Origin: Corynebacterium kutscheri
GTDB taxonomy: Bacteria > Actinomycetota > Actinomycetes > Mycobacteriales > Mycobacteriaceae
Direction: 5' to 3'
Length of the DNA stretch: 64,000 nucleotides
Assembly: GCF_000980835.1 (NCBI RefSeq)
Contig: NZ_CP011312.1
Location: 1,612,001-1,676,000, forward strand
This document shows, one piece after another, positions 55,512-64,000 of the stretch. The number at the start of each line of letters is the position of its first letter. Position 1 is the first letter of the stretch. A program made the translations under genes and the position numbers. A model generated the notes under the pieces. The model was not told the DNA's origin. It saw only the letters and a program-made list of their open reading frames with translations, and searched no databases.

Positions 55512-56317
55512 TGGCGAACCTGCTGAATTGGGGTTTCTGGAACAATTGGTGTGCTATCTACCATTCGAGCATGTTCACTCTTGATATATTCCACTGCTTC
55601 ATCAACACTATCGGTAACTAAGAAAAGATCCGTATCGCCAGTATTAATAACGCCCTCGCTAACTAAACGATCACGTAACCAATCCACCAGACCAGACCAG
55701 AAATCTACACCCATTAATACAATGGGGAAATTTGTTACCTTCTTGGTTTGTACCATACACAGCACTTCAAAAAGTTCATCGAGAGTGCCCATTCCACCAG
55801 GAATACAAACAAAAGCCTGTGAATATTTCAAAAACATAGTCTTGCGGGCAAAGAAATAGCGGAAGTTTAACCCAAGATCAACGTATTCATTAAGACCTTG
55901 TTCAAAAGGCAACTCAATGCCTAGTCCTACCGATAACCCACCGGCTTCAAAAGCACCACGATTAGCTGCCTCCATTAAGCCTGGTCCGCCACCGGTAATA
56001 ACTGCATAATGAGCTTCAGCAAGTTTCTTACCGACTTCACAACCTAGCTGATAATAAGGATGACCTTCAGAAATACGTGCTGAACCAAATACCGTTACTG
56101 CCTTGGGTAAACCAGCTAGGGCATCAAAACCGGTAACGAATTCTCCTTGAATGCGCAATACTCGCCATGGATCAGCATGTAACCAATCATGGTCACTGCC
56201 AAGCTCTAATAGTCGCTGATCATAGGTAGAACTTTGTTCCTGATCCCGAGTACGGATAAGCATCGGGCCACGCAGCATACGTTTTTTATTATCAGAAGGG
56301 TTAACTTTTGAGGACAT
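55508..56317 (-). CDS. LOG-family protein (TIGR00730, Rv1205-like)
   Basis: A 269-residue Rossmann-fold protein with the LOG motifs GGGPGLMEAANRGAFEAGG and PGGMGTLDELFEVL. LOG enzymes release cytokinin bases from their nucleoside phosphates; M. tuberculosis Rv1205 does this and is located in the same cluster. The N-terminal about 55 residues are an extension (DQRLLELGSDHDWLHADPWRVLRIQGEFVTGF) common to the larger branch of the family. AAAGGA lies 10 bases before the ATG. It heads the operon LOG-folP2-gpgS-DivIVA-DUF3117-rlmA. Confidence 0.9.
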   Translation of the reverse strand: MSSKVNPSDNKKRMLRGPMLIRTRDQEQSSTYDQRLLELGSDHDWLHADPWRVLRIQGEFVTGFDALAGLPKAVTVFGSARISEGHPYYQLGCEVGKKLAEAHYAVITGGGPGLMEAANRGAFEAGGLSVGLGIELPFEQGLNEYVDLGLNFRYFFARKTMFLKYSQAFVCIPGGMGTLDELFEVLCMVQTKKVTNFPIVLMGVDFWSGLVDWLRDRLVSEGVINTGDTDLFLVTDSVDEAVEYIKSEHARMVDSTPIVPETPIQQVRQ

Positions 56318-56373
56318 ATAAGGTATTCCTTTAACTTTTTTATTTTTGTGGCATTAACATAAGGAAGCTTTAG

Positions 56374-57465
56374 CTAAAACTGACTGCTTAAAAAGTTTAT
56401 AAGAGCATTTTTTACTTCCGTAATCATCGCAACCGGTAATTGTTCCTCTTTTTTATGCGCGAATGATGGATCACCGGGACCGAAGTTAACCGCTGGTATG
56501 CCTAATTCACTAAAACGGGCCACATCTGTCCAGCCATATTTTGCTCGTACTTGACCAACTGATTTCACTAATGCTTGTGCCGCTGGTTGATCAAGCCCAG
56601 GTCGTGCTGCGGCAACCGCATCATCAACTTCGTAACTTATTGTCTCAGGTAGATTGAGAACTTCTAATAAGTACTGCATCGCCTCAGCTAGGCTTCGATC
56701 GGGTGCGAAACGGAAGTTAACAAATAACCAAGCTTCATCAGGAATAGTGTTAGTAGCAACCCCAGATTCAATATGCACAATATTTAATCCTTCCCGATAA
56801 GTGCACCCATCTACTTCTACTGCTTCCCGAGGCTGATACTGTGCAATACGGCTAATAACTGGTGCTAGTTGATGCATAGCATTCACGCCTAACCAGCTGC
56901 GTGCCGAATGCGCTCGAACGCCTCTTGCAGTAATTCGTAATCTGATTGAGCCTTGACACCCTGCTTCAACAATCGCCCCACTTGGTTCGCCTAACAAGGC
57001 TAAATCACCTGCTAACCACTGTGGATAAACAGTTTGTATATGCCCTAAACCATTAAATTCACTAGCGACTTCTTCCCCCTCATAACAAATAAGGGTAAGT
57101 TCATGGCTGAGTTGGTCGCTATTAGCTAGCTCCACAAAAGCGCTAATATAACAAGCCAAACCAGATTTCATATCCACAGTGCCGCAACCATACAAAATGT
57201 CGTCGATACGCTGTGCCGGAATATTATCGGCAATAGGAACGGTATCAATATGCCCAGCTAAAATAATCCGGCTTCCTAATCCACGTTGGGTACGCGCCAT
57301 AACAGTATTTCCATGGCGGAGTACTTCCACATGATTGGTGTTCTGAGCAAAAATTCGCAGCGCCTGTTCAAGCTCATCAGCAATACGCTTTTCTTCATGC
57401 GATGGACTAGGAATATCAACTAATGCACGAGTCAGTTCAATGGGATCCTGGGACAAATTCAGCAT
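56374..57465 (-). CDS. dapE: succinyl-diaminopimelate desuccinylase
   Basis: An M20 zinc hydrolase of 363 residues for lysine and meso-DAP synthesis. LAGHIDTVPI carries a metal His and Asp; GCGTVDMKSGLACY, CYEGEEVASEFNGLGH (Glu-Glu) and the dimerisation lid follow; FGPGDPSFAHKKEE holds the last His. I start at ATG 57465 (MLNLSQDPIELTRALVDIPSPS), since TATTGT lies exactly 7 bases upstream and families start here; a frame open to 57573 would run into the divergent dapD-like gene. It is transcribed away from the dapD-like gene. Confidence 0.94.
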   Translation of the reverse strand: MLNLSQDPIELTRALVDIPSPSHEEKRIADELEQALRIFAQNTNHVEVLRHGNTVMARTQRGLGSRIILAGHIDTVPIADNIPAQRIDDILYGCGTVDMKSGLACYISAFVELANSDQLSHELTLICYEGEEVASEFNGLGHIQTVYPQWLAGDLALLGEPSGAIVEAGCQGSIRLRITARGVRAHSARSWLGVNAMHQLAPVISRIAQYQPREAVEVDGCTYREGLNIVHIESGVATNTIPDEAWLFVNFRFAPDRSLAEAMQYLLEVLNLPETISYEVDDAVAAARPGLDQPAAQALVKSVGQVRAKYGWTDVARFSELGIPAVNFGPGDPSFAHKKEEQLPVAMITEVKNALINFLSSQF

Positions 57466-57472
57466 GTTCACC

Positions 57473-57478
57473 ACAATA
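57473..57478 (-). promoter_or_regulatory. -10 box of dapE (leaderless)
   Basis: TATTGT on the minus strand, 7 bases (GGTGAAC) before the ATG at 57465. Confidence 0.5.
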
Positions 57479-57552
57479 GTCGTTATTAAAACACTCTTGG
57501 TTTTTATGTCCACTTCGGCAATTAGTTTTGAAAGAAGTAAACTAGCAGCATT

Positions 57553-58464
57553 ATGAGTTTGCTCGGAGCCCATGCCATCGGAATTGCTAATATCGCTATG
57601 GACGCAACGGTACTAGATACTTGGTACCCTAGTCCCGAGTTAACTACTCATATCACCCATCCCACTGGTTCTGTGCGCCTTGGTGCCCATGATCTCAGCC
57701 CCAAGCTGCTTAACCTTGTGCGTCTCGACGAAGACCGCATGGTCGAACAAGTTGCAGTTCGTACCACAATTACTGATCTTAATGCGCCACCAGTTGATGC
57801 ACACGATGTATACCTACGGCTGCATTTACTCAGTCACCGCTTGGTGAAGCCACATGAACTCAATATGGATAAATGTCTTGAGCTGCTCGCTACGGTGGTA
57901 TGGACAAATAAAGGTCCATGTCTCACCGATAATTTTGAGCAGGTACGTACTTCGTTACGCTCCCGTGGTCTCATCCACGTATATGGTATTGATCGTCTGC
58001 CACGCATGGTTGACTATGTAGTACCCAGCGGGGTCAATATCACCGAAGCTGAACGAGTTCGCCTAGGGGCATATCTTTCTCCTGGTACCCGAGTATTACG
58101 CGAAGGTTTTGTCTCTTATAATGCGGGTTCTCTTGGCCCGTGCCGTATTGAGGGTCGTCTTTCTTCCGGTGTGGTTATCGGGGAAAATACTGATCTAGGA
58201 ATTTCTTCTTCGCTTATTTCGCCCAAAGAATCACGTCAGCTTAAAGTCGGTAAAGACTGCACTTTCGGCGTGGGTACATCGGTGTTATGCATTAACTTAG
58301 GCGATAACGTCCATATCGGACACAATATTGTTCTCGACCGAGAAACCCCGTTATATTCAGCTGCTACTGGTGATGTTATCCCAGCAGCACAGATCGAGTT
58401 TGAATCGAATATTACAATTCGTATGGAAGCCGGGCATCCAGAGCCAGTGATTCGTAAACTCTAG
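57553..58464 (+). CDS. DapD paralogue, divergent
   Basis: A 303-residue homologue of tetrahydrodipicolinate N-succinyltransferase with a left-handed beta-helix. It keeps the N-terminal signature (ATVLDTWYPSPEL), WTNKGPCL, PRMVDYVVPSGVNI, NAGSLG and the Glu in EGRLSSGVVIG. The loop that in the true DapD reads [14 protein letters not shown] is changed to ISSSLISPKESR, and [12 protein letters not shown] is changed to IGHNIVLDRETP. So the succinyl-CoA site is probably altered. C. glutamicum also has a second dapD-type gene at this place. Activity is uncertain. Divergent from dapE. Confidence 0.85.
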   Translation: MSLLGAHAIGIANIAMDATVLDTWYPSPELTTHITHPTGSVRLGAHDLSPKLLNLVRLDEDRMVEQVAVRTTITDLNAPPVDAHDVYLRLHLLSHRLVKPHELNMDKCLELLATVVWTNKGPCLTDNFEQVRTSLRSRGLIHVYGIDRLPRMVDYVVPSGVNITEAERVRLGAYLSPGTRVLREGFVSYNAGSLGPCRIEGRLSSGVVIGENTDLGISSSLISPKESRQLKVGKDCTFGVGTSVLCINLGDNVHIGHNIVLDRETPLYSAATGDVIPAAQIEFESNITIRMEAGHPEPVIRKL

Positions 58465-58513
58465 GGAAATCGTGCATCTTTTTGCATTTTCAGTTTTCAT
58501 CTCGCCCCACACC

Positions 58514-58586
58514 GTACTGGGTCAGTTTATTTGCCCCAGTACAAGTACTAAGCGTTGAAGCTAAAACTTTTACCAAGAACGCTTAG
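58514..58586. terminator. two hairpins between dapD paralogue and acpS
   Basis: Stem 1 is GTACTGGG / CCCAGTAC (58514-58542); stem 2 is CTAAGCGTT / AACGCTTAG (58548-58586). Neither has a strong T-tract, but they stand between convergent genes. Confidence 0.5.
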
Positions 58587-58622
58587 CTCAGTATGACTGC
58601 GCGTATAATCCAAGTCGAAGTT

Positions 58623-59015
58623 TTATTCGTCGGTATGCAGCAAGCATGAAGCTATCGCATAATCACCGTCGTGGCTAATACTTAACTGTGCTTGACTGAT
58701 CCCGCTTTTAGCCTGCATGCTTCCTTTAATCTGTAGTTGTGGTCGACCCCAACGATCTGCAATGACCTCTATCTCGGCCCACACCACATCCTGTTCAGAC
58801 ATAACCGGTGGCATACCAAATAACGACTGCGACCAGGCTTTGATAAAAGCTTCCTTGGCTGCCCACCGCCCTGCTAAATGGGCTGCCCGATATGTTTTAG
58901 TAGTAGCTAGGCGTAATTCCAGGGCACTAAAAACATTGTCAAAATGGCTACCAGGCACCACCAGCTGTGTCTCAAAGCTGGGAATATACACAATATCTAT
59001 TCCATGAAAAATCAC
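58623..59015 (-). CDS. acpS: holo-[acyl-carrier-protein] synthase
   Basis: A 130-residue phosphopantetheinyl transferase that activates the ACP domains of fatty acid synthase. FHGIDIVYIPSFE holds the metal Asp, and AGRWAAKEAFIKAW has the catalytic Glu/Lys; the C-terminus is SISHDGDYAIASCLL. It is a stand-alone gene inserted between the dapD paralogue and the AroP-like gene, convergent with the first and divergent from the second. In C. glutamicum acpS lies beside the fatty acid synthase gene instead; that location is from memory. Confidence 0.9.
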   Translation of the reverse strand: MIFHGIDIVYIPSFETQLVVPGSHFDNVFSALELRLATTKTYRAAHLAGRWAAKEAFIKAWSQSLFGMPPVMSEQDVVWAEIEVIADRWGRPQLQIKGSMQAKSGISQAQLSISHDGDYAIASCLLHTDE

Positions 59016-59148
59016 GTCTTTATTCTGGCAGAGTTTTATTCTCGACTCCCACTTGATGCGTTAGGTATTTTTAATAATTTTTCTGCTCACCACACCGAAA
59101 GAAACTCCATGCGGGTTTTTTAGGCGCGCCGGGTTAAGGTTATTGCCT

Positions 59149-60504
59149 ATGAGCGAGAACAATTTAAGCCATGGGCTCAAAACGCGTCACCTAACAATGA
59201 TGGGTTTGGGCTCGGCAATCGGTGCTGGACTATTTCTTGGCACCGGTGTGGGTATCCAAGTAGCAGGCCCTGCCGTTTTAATTGCATATATCATTGCCGG
59301 AGCCTTGATCGTCTGCGTGATGCAAATGCTTGGTGAGCTAGCCGCCGCTAGACCAAGTTCAGGTTCCTTTGCAGAATATGCTCGACAAGCCTTTGGCCAC
59401 TGGGCTGGTTTTTCTCTTGGCTGGCTTTATTGGTTCATGCTCACGATGGTACTCGGTGCAGAAATGACTGGCGCAGCTGCTATTATCGGCGCTTGGTTTA
59501 ATGTTGCTCCCTGGATTCCCGCACTCATCTGTGTCATTATTTTCGCCGTTATTAATCTGGCACAGGTGGAAGGTTTTGGTGAATTTGAGTTTTGGTTTGC
59601 TTTTATCAAAGTTGCGGTCATTATCGGCTTCCTTATTATCGGTGTGCTGCTTATCTTTGGCCTACTTCCCGGCCATAGTTATATCGGCACTGATATTTTC
59701 GCCAGCAGCGATTTTATGCCCAATGGTATTGCTGGGGTGGCTGCTGGACTTTTAGCAGTAGCCTTCGCTTTTGGTGGTATCGAAATTGTTACCATTGCTG
59801 CTGCGGAATCACGCGACCCTAAAACAGCAATCGCAACTGCTGTCCGCTCAGTTATTTGGCGTATTTCTTTCTTCTATATTGGTAGCGTTTTAATTATCTG
59901 CTTCCTACTTCCCTACTCTCAGATTTCTGGTGCCGAGAGCGCTGCTGAATCGCCTTTTACCATGGTGTTATCCCAAGCAAATATTCCTGGGGTAGTTGGT
60001 TTCATGGAATTAGTTATTGTCTTAAGCCTGCTCTCGGCATTTAATGCCCAGATCTACGCGACCAGTCGTATGGTGCATAATTTTGCTCAGCGTGGCGATG
60101 CCCCAAAGATTTTCTCCATGACCAATGTTTCTGGCGTACCAATTTTTGCGGTTCTACTATCTATGGTCTTTGCTTTTGCCTCAGTGGGTCTCCAATATTG
60201 GAATCCACCAGGATTATTGACCTTCTTACTTAATGCTGTAGGTGGCTGCTTAATTGTATTGTGGCTTATTGTGACCTTGGCGCATATCAAGCTTCGCCCT
60301 GAATTAAAGCAAAATAATGAATTAGCAACTATTCGTATGTGGGGTTATCCCTGGTTATCCTGGCTCACATTCCTCGGTCTTGTTGCGCTCACTATTTTGA
60401 TGCTCTTTGATCCTTCTAGCCGACAGCAAATTTTTGCGGTTAGCGCTATGTTTGTCGGTTTAATCGTTGTTTCATTCTTTGTTAAAAAACCTCAAGTAGG
60501 CTAA
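59149..60504 (+). CDS. APC-family amino acid permease (AroP-like) 1
   Basis: A 451-residue amino acid/H+ symporter with about 12 helices. It opens [29 protein letters not shown], the AroP/LysP-type helix-1 motif with the unwound GxGxxI region. APC members near dap genes import aromatic or branched amino acids in C. glutamicum (AroP); the substrate here is inferred. An in-frame TTG two codons upstream (59143) is possible; I chose ATG 59149. TAAGGT lies 8 bases upstream. It overlaps nothing and leads into dapD with a 5-base gap. Confidence 0.88.
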   Translation: MSENNLSHGLKTRHLTMMGLGSAIGAGLFLGTGVGIQVAGPAVLIAYIIAGALIVCVMQMLGELAAARPSSGSFAEYARQAFGHWAGFSLGWLYWFMLTMVLGAEMTGAAAIIGAWFNVAPWIPALICVIIFAVINLAQVEGFGEFEFWFAFIKVAVIIGFLIIGVLLIFGLLPGHSYIGTDIFASSDFMPNGIAGVAAGLLAVAFAFGGIEIVTIAAAESRDPKTAIATAVRSVIWRISFFYIGSVLIICFLLPYSQISGAESAAESPFTMVLSQANIPGVVGFMELVIVLSLLSAFNAQIYATSRMVHNFAQRGDAPKIFSMTNVSGVPIFAVLLSMVFAFASVGLQYWNPPGLLTFLLNAVGGCLIVLWLIVTLAHIKLRPELKQNNELATIRMWGYPWLSWLTFLGLVALTILMLFDPSSRQQIFAVSAMFVGLIVVSFFVKKPQVG

Positions 60505-60509
60505 TCATT

Positions 60510-61487
60510 ATGACGTACGCATTTGCAACTGGACTTGCCACTGTTTCCCAGGACGGAACTATTCTTGATGCTTGGTTTCCCAACCCAGAGCTTTTCGACG
60601 GCTCAGCTCACGATCTAACCCCCGGTACCGAAACCATTGCGGCACCAGCCGAGCTTGCCATGCTCGTTGGACCAGATCTAGACCGTGGTGTAGAACGCAT
60701 TGCTATTCGCACTACTATCGCTAACTTAGCTGAGGCACCTCTTGATGCCTACGATGCTTACCTTCGTCTGCATCTACTCAGTCATCGCCTTGTACAACCT
60801 CATGGGCTCAACCTAGATGGCATTTTTGGATTATTAACCAATGTGGTCTGGACAAACTTTGGTCCTTGTCTACCAGCCGGTTTTGAACTTACCCGTGCCA
60901 AACTTCAAGCACGTGGCGCAGTGACGGTATTCTCCGTCGATAAGTTTCCTCGCATGATTGATTATGTTATGCCGACCGGCGTACGCATTGGCGATGCCGA
61001 CCGGGTACGTCTAGGTGCACACCTAGCTGAAGGCACTACTGTCATGCACGAAGGTTTCGTCAATTTCAATGCCGGTACCCTAGGCAACTCAATGGTTGAA
61101 GGACGAATTTCAGCTGGTGTTGTCGTTGACGATGGCACCGATATTGGCGGTGGCGCCTCGATTATGGGCACCCTATCTGGCGGTGGTAAAGAAGTTATTT
61201 CCTTAGGTAAGCGCTGCTTACTAGGGGCTAATTCTGGCTGCGGAATTTCCCTCGGTGATGACTGTGTTGTCGAAGCCGGTCTGTACATTACTGCCGGCAC
61301 CAAAGTTACCGTCCGCGGCGCAGTTGCTGAGGCAAAACAGTGCAATGACGGCGATACACTGAAAGCCCTAGAGCTGTCTGGTGCCTCTAATATTTTATTC
61401 CGTCGCAATTCAGTTAGTGGCGCTGTTGAGGCAACGGCATGGAAGTCGGCTACTATCACCCTCAACGCAGCGCTACATGCAAACTAG
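60510..61487 (+). CDS. dapD: tetrahydrodipicolinate N-succinyltransferase
   Basis: Succinylates tetrahydrodipicolinate in the lysine/meso-DAP pathway (325 residues), the step before DapC and DapE, both encoded nearby. The N-terminal domain ([23 protein letters not shown]) is followed by the beta-helix with [43 protein letters not shown] and [31 protein letters not shown], all complete. The start is 5 bases after the permease stop, so they are co-transcribed. A 14-bp terminator follows at 61528. Confidence 0.95.
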   Translation: MTYAFATGLATVSQDGTILDAWFPNPELFDGSAHDLTPGTETIAAPAELAMLVGPDLDRGVERIAIRTTIANLAEAPLDAYDAYLRLHLLSHRLVQPHGLNLDGIFGLLTNVVWTNFGPCLPAGFELTRAKLQARGAVTVFSVDKFPRMIDYVMPTGVRIGDADRVRLGAHLAEGTTVMHEGFVNFNAGTLGNSMVEGRISAGVVVDDGTDIGGGASIMGTLSGGGKEVISLGKRCLLGANSGCGISLGDDCVVEAGLYITAGTKVTVRGAVAEAKQCNDGDTLKALELSGASNILFRRNSVSGAVEATAWKSATITLNAALHAN

Positions 61488-61527
61488 CCAGCATATTACT
61501 TACCTAAACTCGAAAAAGAATCTTTTT

Positions 61528-61563
61528 CTCGCTTGTCTTTTGGATAAAAGGCGGGCGAGTTTT
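61528..61563 (+). terminator. terminator after dapD
   Basis: A 14-bp stem with three G-U pairs (CTCGCTTGTCTTTT / AAAAGGCGGGCGAG), GGAT loop, then TTTTCTTTTC. A smaller GAAAAAG/CTTTTTC hairpin lies just before it. Confidence 0.8.
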
Positions 61564-61585
61564 CTTTTCTTAAGGGTCTAGCACC

Positions 61586-61591
61586 TAAAGT
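61586..61591 (+). promoter_or_regulatory. -10 box of the second AroP-like gene
   Basis: TAAAGT, eight bases before the ATG at 61600; no ribosome binding site between, so a leaderless candidate. Confidence 0.4.
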
Positions 61592-61599
61592 TAAACGTT

Positions 61600-62982
61600 A
61601 TGAGCAATTCTTTAGGCTCCGGACTAAAAGTTCGGCACTTAACAATGATGGGCTTAGGTTCGACAATCGGTGCCGGTCTTTTTCTTGGCACCGGTGTGGG
61701 CATTCAAGCCGCCGGCCCAGCAGTAGTGCTGGCTTATCTTATCGCAGGCACTATTGCAGTATTGGTAATGCGTATGCTTGGCGAAATGGGTTCTGTAGTT
61801 CCCGCCTCAGGTTCTTTTTCCGAATACGCCGAACATGGTATTGGCCGTTGGGCAGGTTTTACCCAAGGCTGGATTTATTGGCTAGCCACCGTTGCTGTTT
61901 TAGGCGCAGAAATTACCGGTGCAGCAAGTTTTATTGGCTCCTGGTTTAATATTGCGGCATGGATTCCAGCAGCTATTTGTGTTGTCGTTTTTGGCATTAT
62001 TAATTTATTGCGTGTTTCTGCCTTTGGAGAATTTGAGTTTTGGTTCGCTTTTATTAAAGTAGCCGTGCTTATTGGGTTTCTTATTATTGGTGTATTACTT
62101 ATTTTTGGTTTGCTTCCTGGCCATAGCTTTATTGGCACTAATATTTTTACTGCCAATGGGTTTATGCCTCATGGCATAGGGGGTGTAGCCACCGCGCTAC
62201 TTGCAGTTGCCTTTGCCTTTGGTGGCATTGAAGTAGTTGCTATCGCCGCCGCAGAATCGGAAGATCCACAACGATCGCTGATTAACGCAGTCAAATCAAC
62301 TATTACTCGAATCAGTATTTTTTACCTGGGTTCGGTACTAGTTATTACTTTCCTTTTACCCTATTCTTCCTTAGGCGCTGCCCAGTCTGCTGCAGAAAGT
62401 CCTTTTACGCAAGTACTTTCACTAGCAAATATCCCTGGGGTAGTCGGCTTTATGGAAGTAGTTATTGTGTTAGCGTTACTTTCTGCGTTTAATGCACAGA
62501 TCTTTGCTTCCTCGCGCATGATGTTCTCGCTTGCGCAACGCGGTGAAGCACCCGCAATATTTACCCGTACTAATCAGCGCAATGTACCAGTAGCAGCTAT
62601 TTGTTTGAGCGTATTCTTAAGCACCATTATGGTTGTGCTCAATTATCTGGATACCGGTTGGTTGCTTGGTTTTATGCTTAATTCTGCCGGAGCGTCACTG
62701 CTTATCGTATGGACTTTTGTGGCCATTGCCGAATTAAATCTGCGTCCACGGTTAGAAAAAATTTATCGCCTTGAGACCCGCATGTGGGCTTATCCTTATC
62801 TCACCTGGGCAACTCTTATTGCTCTAGCCGGGTTAGCATTACTCATGCTTTCGGATGCCGGTGCACGCGTGCAACTATATAGTGCTGCAATTATGTTTGT
62901 AGCTTTGGTTATCGCCAGCTTTATCAACGCACGACTACGTTCATTAAATCCCCTAGAAAAAATAGCGCTTCCAGGAGAATAA
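61600..62982 (+). CDS. APC-family amino acid permease (AroP-like) 2
   Basis: A 460-residue close relative of the permease at 59149. Long stretches match, e.g. [30 protein letters not shown] and [11 protein letters not shown], and helix 1 is nearly the same ([27 protein letters not shown]). The two arose by duplication, with dapD between them. Differences concentrate in helices 3, 8 and the C-terminus, so substrates may differ. It has its own -10 box and a strong terminator at 62988, hence a separate unit. Confidence 0.88.
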   Translation: MSNSLGSGLKVRHLTMMGLGSTIGAGLFLGTGVGIQAAGPAVVLAYLIAGTIAVLVMRMLGEMGSVVPASGSFSEYAEHGIGRWAGFTQGWIYWLATVAVLGAEITGAASFIGSWFNIAAWIPAAICVVVFGIINLLRVSAFGEFEFWFAFIKVAVLIGFLIIGVLLIFGLLPGHSFIGTNIFTANGFMPHGIGGVATALLAVAFAFGGIEVVAIAAAESEDPQRSLINAVKSTITRISIFYLGSVLVITFLLPYSSLGAAQSAAESPFTQVLSLANIPGVVGFMEVVIVLALLSAFNAQIFASSRMMFSLAQRGEAPAIFTRTNQRNVPVAAICLSVFLSTIMVVLNYLDTGWLLGFMLNSAGASLLIVWTFVAIAELNLRPRLEKIYRLETRMWAYPYLTWATLIALAGLALLMLSDAGARVQLYSAAIMFVALVIASFINARLRSLNPLEKIALPGE

Positions 62983-62987
62983 GAAAT

Positions 62988-63024
62988 AAAAAATGCTTGT
63001 AGGAAAACCCTACAAGCATTTTTT
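62988..63024. terminator. bidirectional terminator between permease 2 and gtrA gene
   Basis: A 16-bp stem (AAAAAATGCTTGTAGG / CCTACAAGCATTTTTT) with a 5-base loop; A-run and T-run at the feet. Confidence 0.9.
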
Positions 63025-63038
63025 ATTTTTATGCTGCT

Positions 63039-63596
63039 TTAACTGGGTACAGCTTCTAGTATCACTTGTGTTTTAGGTTTCCTAAATGCCCATGTTTTAT
63101 TAATAAGGAAATTAATGGGCATAGCCACAATAATTGAGATTGCCGACGCCCAATAAACTTTGGTACGAAAACCAGTGGAATCGTCGAAAAGCGTCGTAGA
63201 GAGTGCAATCGGCGATGTCGGATTCATTAATAAAGTTGCTAGAACCTGGCTCACTACAAAAGCTCCCAAACCAGTAATTAAAAAGGGAAAGAAACCTCGC
63301 CACCAACTGCGCGCATATTTGGATTTAAATGTCCACATGCGGTTGAGCTGATAATTCCACGTATTAGCTGCTAAAAAGGCAATGGTCATAAAAACATTAA
63401 ACCAACGCACATGGAAAGGAGTATCTAAAAGATTAAAAACTGCATCATGTTCGGTCATATCCGTAACAATGAGCATAGTTTTACGCAGTACATAGATAAC
63501 CGCGAGATTAACTACTACGCCAGAACCGCCGACAATCCCGAATTTAATGAATTGTCGTAAGTTTCTGCTTAACCGCATCGCAGGTGTTTCGCTCAC
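63039..63596 (-). CDS. GtrA-family membrane protein
   Basis: A 185-residue protein with four membrane helices in the GtrA pattern: QFIKFGIVGGSGVVVNLAVIYVL, WNYQLNRMWTFKS (the conserved N-x2-L-N-R-xWTF motif) and INFLINKTWAFRK, the repeated half. GtrA proteins help move polyprenyl-linked sugars across the membrane, for instance in arabinogalactan or O-antigen work; the partner glycosyltransferase is not in the window. Convergent with permease 2. The 153 bases between it and dapC hold no gene. Confidence 0.88.
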   Translation of the reverse strand: MSETPAMRLSRNLRQFIKFGIVGGSGVVVNLAVIYVLRKTMLIVTDMTEHDAVFNLLDTPFHVRWFNVFMTIAFLAANTWNYQLNRMWTFKSKYARSWWRGFFPFLITGLGAFVVSQVLATLLMNPTSPIALSTTLFDDSTGFRTKVYWASAISIIVAMPINFLINKTWAFRKPKTQVILEAVPS

Positions 63597-63749
63597 TCGG
63601 AACCTCTCTTATGGTGTGCAACCCGGTAAATCATACTCTGTCTGAGTGAATTTCTAGGTATCTCCTATTAGGTTGTTTACTGTGCGCGCACTAAAAAGCA
63701 ACAAGAATAAGCAATCCTGCAATAAATCTAAAGTATTCGGTGGTTATTT

Positions 63750-64000
63750 TTAGGCTATTCGACGAACAAATTCTGCAATGCGTTCATCAGTTTCGGTCAG
63801 CGCAATGCGGACAAATTTCTGCGATGCAGTGCCATAAAAAGAACCAGGGGCTACTAGAATGCCGCGCTCGGCAAACCAATCCACGGTATCCCAGCAGTCT
63901 TCATCCCGGGTAAGCCACAAATATAGTCCTGCTTCAGAATCATGCACTGTAAAGCCAGCACCTAGCACAGCATCATAGAGTGCCCGACGCCGTAATTGAT
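63750..64000 (-). CDS. dapC: N-succinyl-diaminopimelate aminotransferase DapC, C-terminal part
   Basis: The last 83 residues of a class I/II PLP aminotransferase; the gene continues past the right edge. RRRALYDAVLGAGFTVHDSEAGLYLWLT, WFAERGILVAPGSFYG and KFVRIALTETDERI follow the C-terminal order of DapC, with the conserved FVRIAL Arg that binds the substrate carboxylate. The place beside dapD and dapE agrees with DapC, the step between them in the succinylase branch. The lysine pathway name is inferred from that context. Confidence 0.85.
   Translation of the reverse strand, partial: QLRRRALYDAVLGAGFTVHDSEAGLYLWLTRDEDCWDTVDWFAERGILVAPGSFYGTASQKFVRIALTETDERIAEFVRRIA

Noticed and set aside
60962..61465. 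Minus-strand frame of 167 codons opposite dapD
   Set aside because: Shadow of a highly conserved gene; Pro/Ser/Arg-rich with no start signal.
1..64000. Mobile element, prophage or tRNA-linked island
   Set aside because: No integrase, transposase, terminal repeats or tRNA gene could be recognised; the accessory stretch at 35.7-41 kb has no visible mobile-element borders.

Overview
The window is a chromosomal segment of a Corynebacterium with visibly low G+C (AT-rich third positions and intergenic regions). The genus call rests on the E1/E2-fused 2-oxoglutarate dehydrogenase OdhA, on dapC, two dapD genes, dapE, folP2 and gpgS in the corynebacterial/mycobacterial order, and on the cluster glgC/glgA, methyltransferase, sigE, anti-sigma factor, tatB, mrp, DUF1003, MgtE-like, which runs parallel to the M. 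tuberculosis Rv1201c-Rv1232c block. A low-GC species such as C. kutscheri would fit, but that is inference. There is no integrase, IS element, CRISPR array, tRNA or rRNA.

Layout. 1-8.4 kb: DNA-repair block (SbcC-like, cut by the left edge; SbcD-like; SWIM protein; SNF2 helicase) with a divergent exported HNH nuclease. 8.4-12.1 kb: small membrane protein, a 775-base gap holding a five-hairpin RNA candidate, and a short UvrA paralogue. 12.5-16.7 kb: FecCD-type iron/siderophore ABC importer plus an MFS carrier. 16.8-27.8 kb: lipoate ligase with unusual domain order, DEAD-box RNA helicase with RGG tail, MFS exporter, FhuF-like Fe-S protein, an esterase with a lysine-rich extension, an SdhL-type shikimate dehydrogenase homologue. 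28-35.7 kb: fused ABC exporter and odhA. 35.7-41.1 kb: the least conserved part, with an orphan AbiEi-like protein, a Gly-rich PPE/ESX-like protein, duplicated lipoproteins (one broken by two homopolymer indels), an OpuAC-like lipoprotein and a YflT-like stress protein.

41.3-64 kb: MgtE-like, DUF1003, mrp, tatB, anti-sigma factor, sigE, O-methyltransferase, glgC/glgA, an acetolactate decarboxylase coupled to a catalytically dead GH32-like protein, then the minus-strand operon LOG-folP2-gpgS-DivIVA-DUF3117-rlmA, dapE, and duplicated dapD and AroP-like permease genes with acpS in between, gtrA and the end of dapC. Together these serve lysine/meso-DAP synthesis, glycogen and methylglucose-lipopolysaccharide synthesis, and the envelope stress response.

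Expression. About ten genes carry a TAnnnT-like -10 hexamer 6-8 bases before the start codon and no clear ribosome binding site, as expected for leaderless mRNAs, which are common in corynebacteria. The tightest example is the 19-base gap between the esterase and the shikimate dehydrogenase homologue, where two opposed -10 hexamers overlap by five bases. The strongest candidate for something undescribed is the multi-hairpin RNA at about 9260-9453; the GH32-like pseudoenzyme and the frameshifted lipoprotein duplicate are next.
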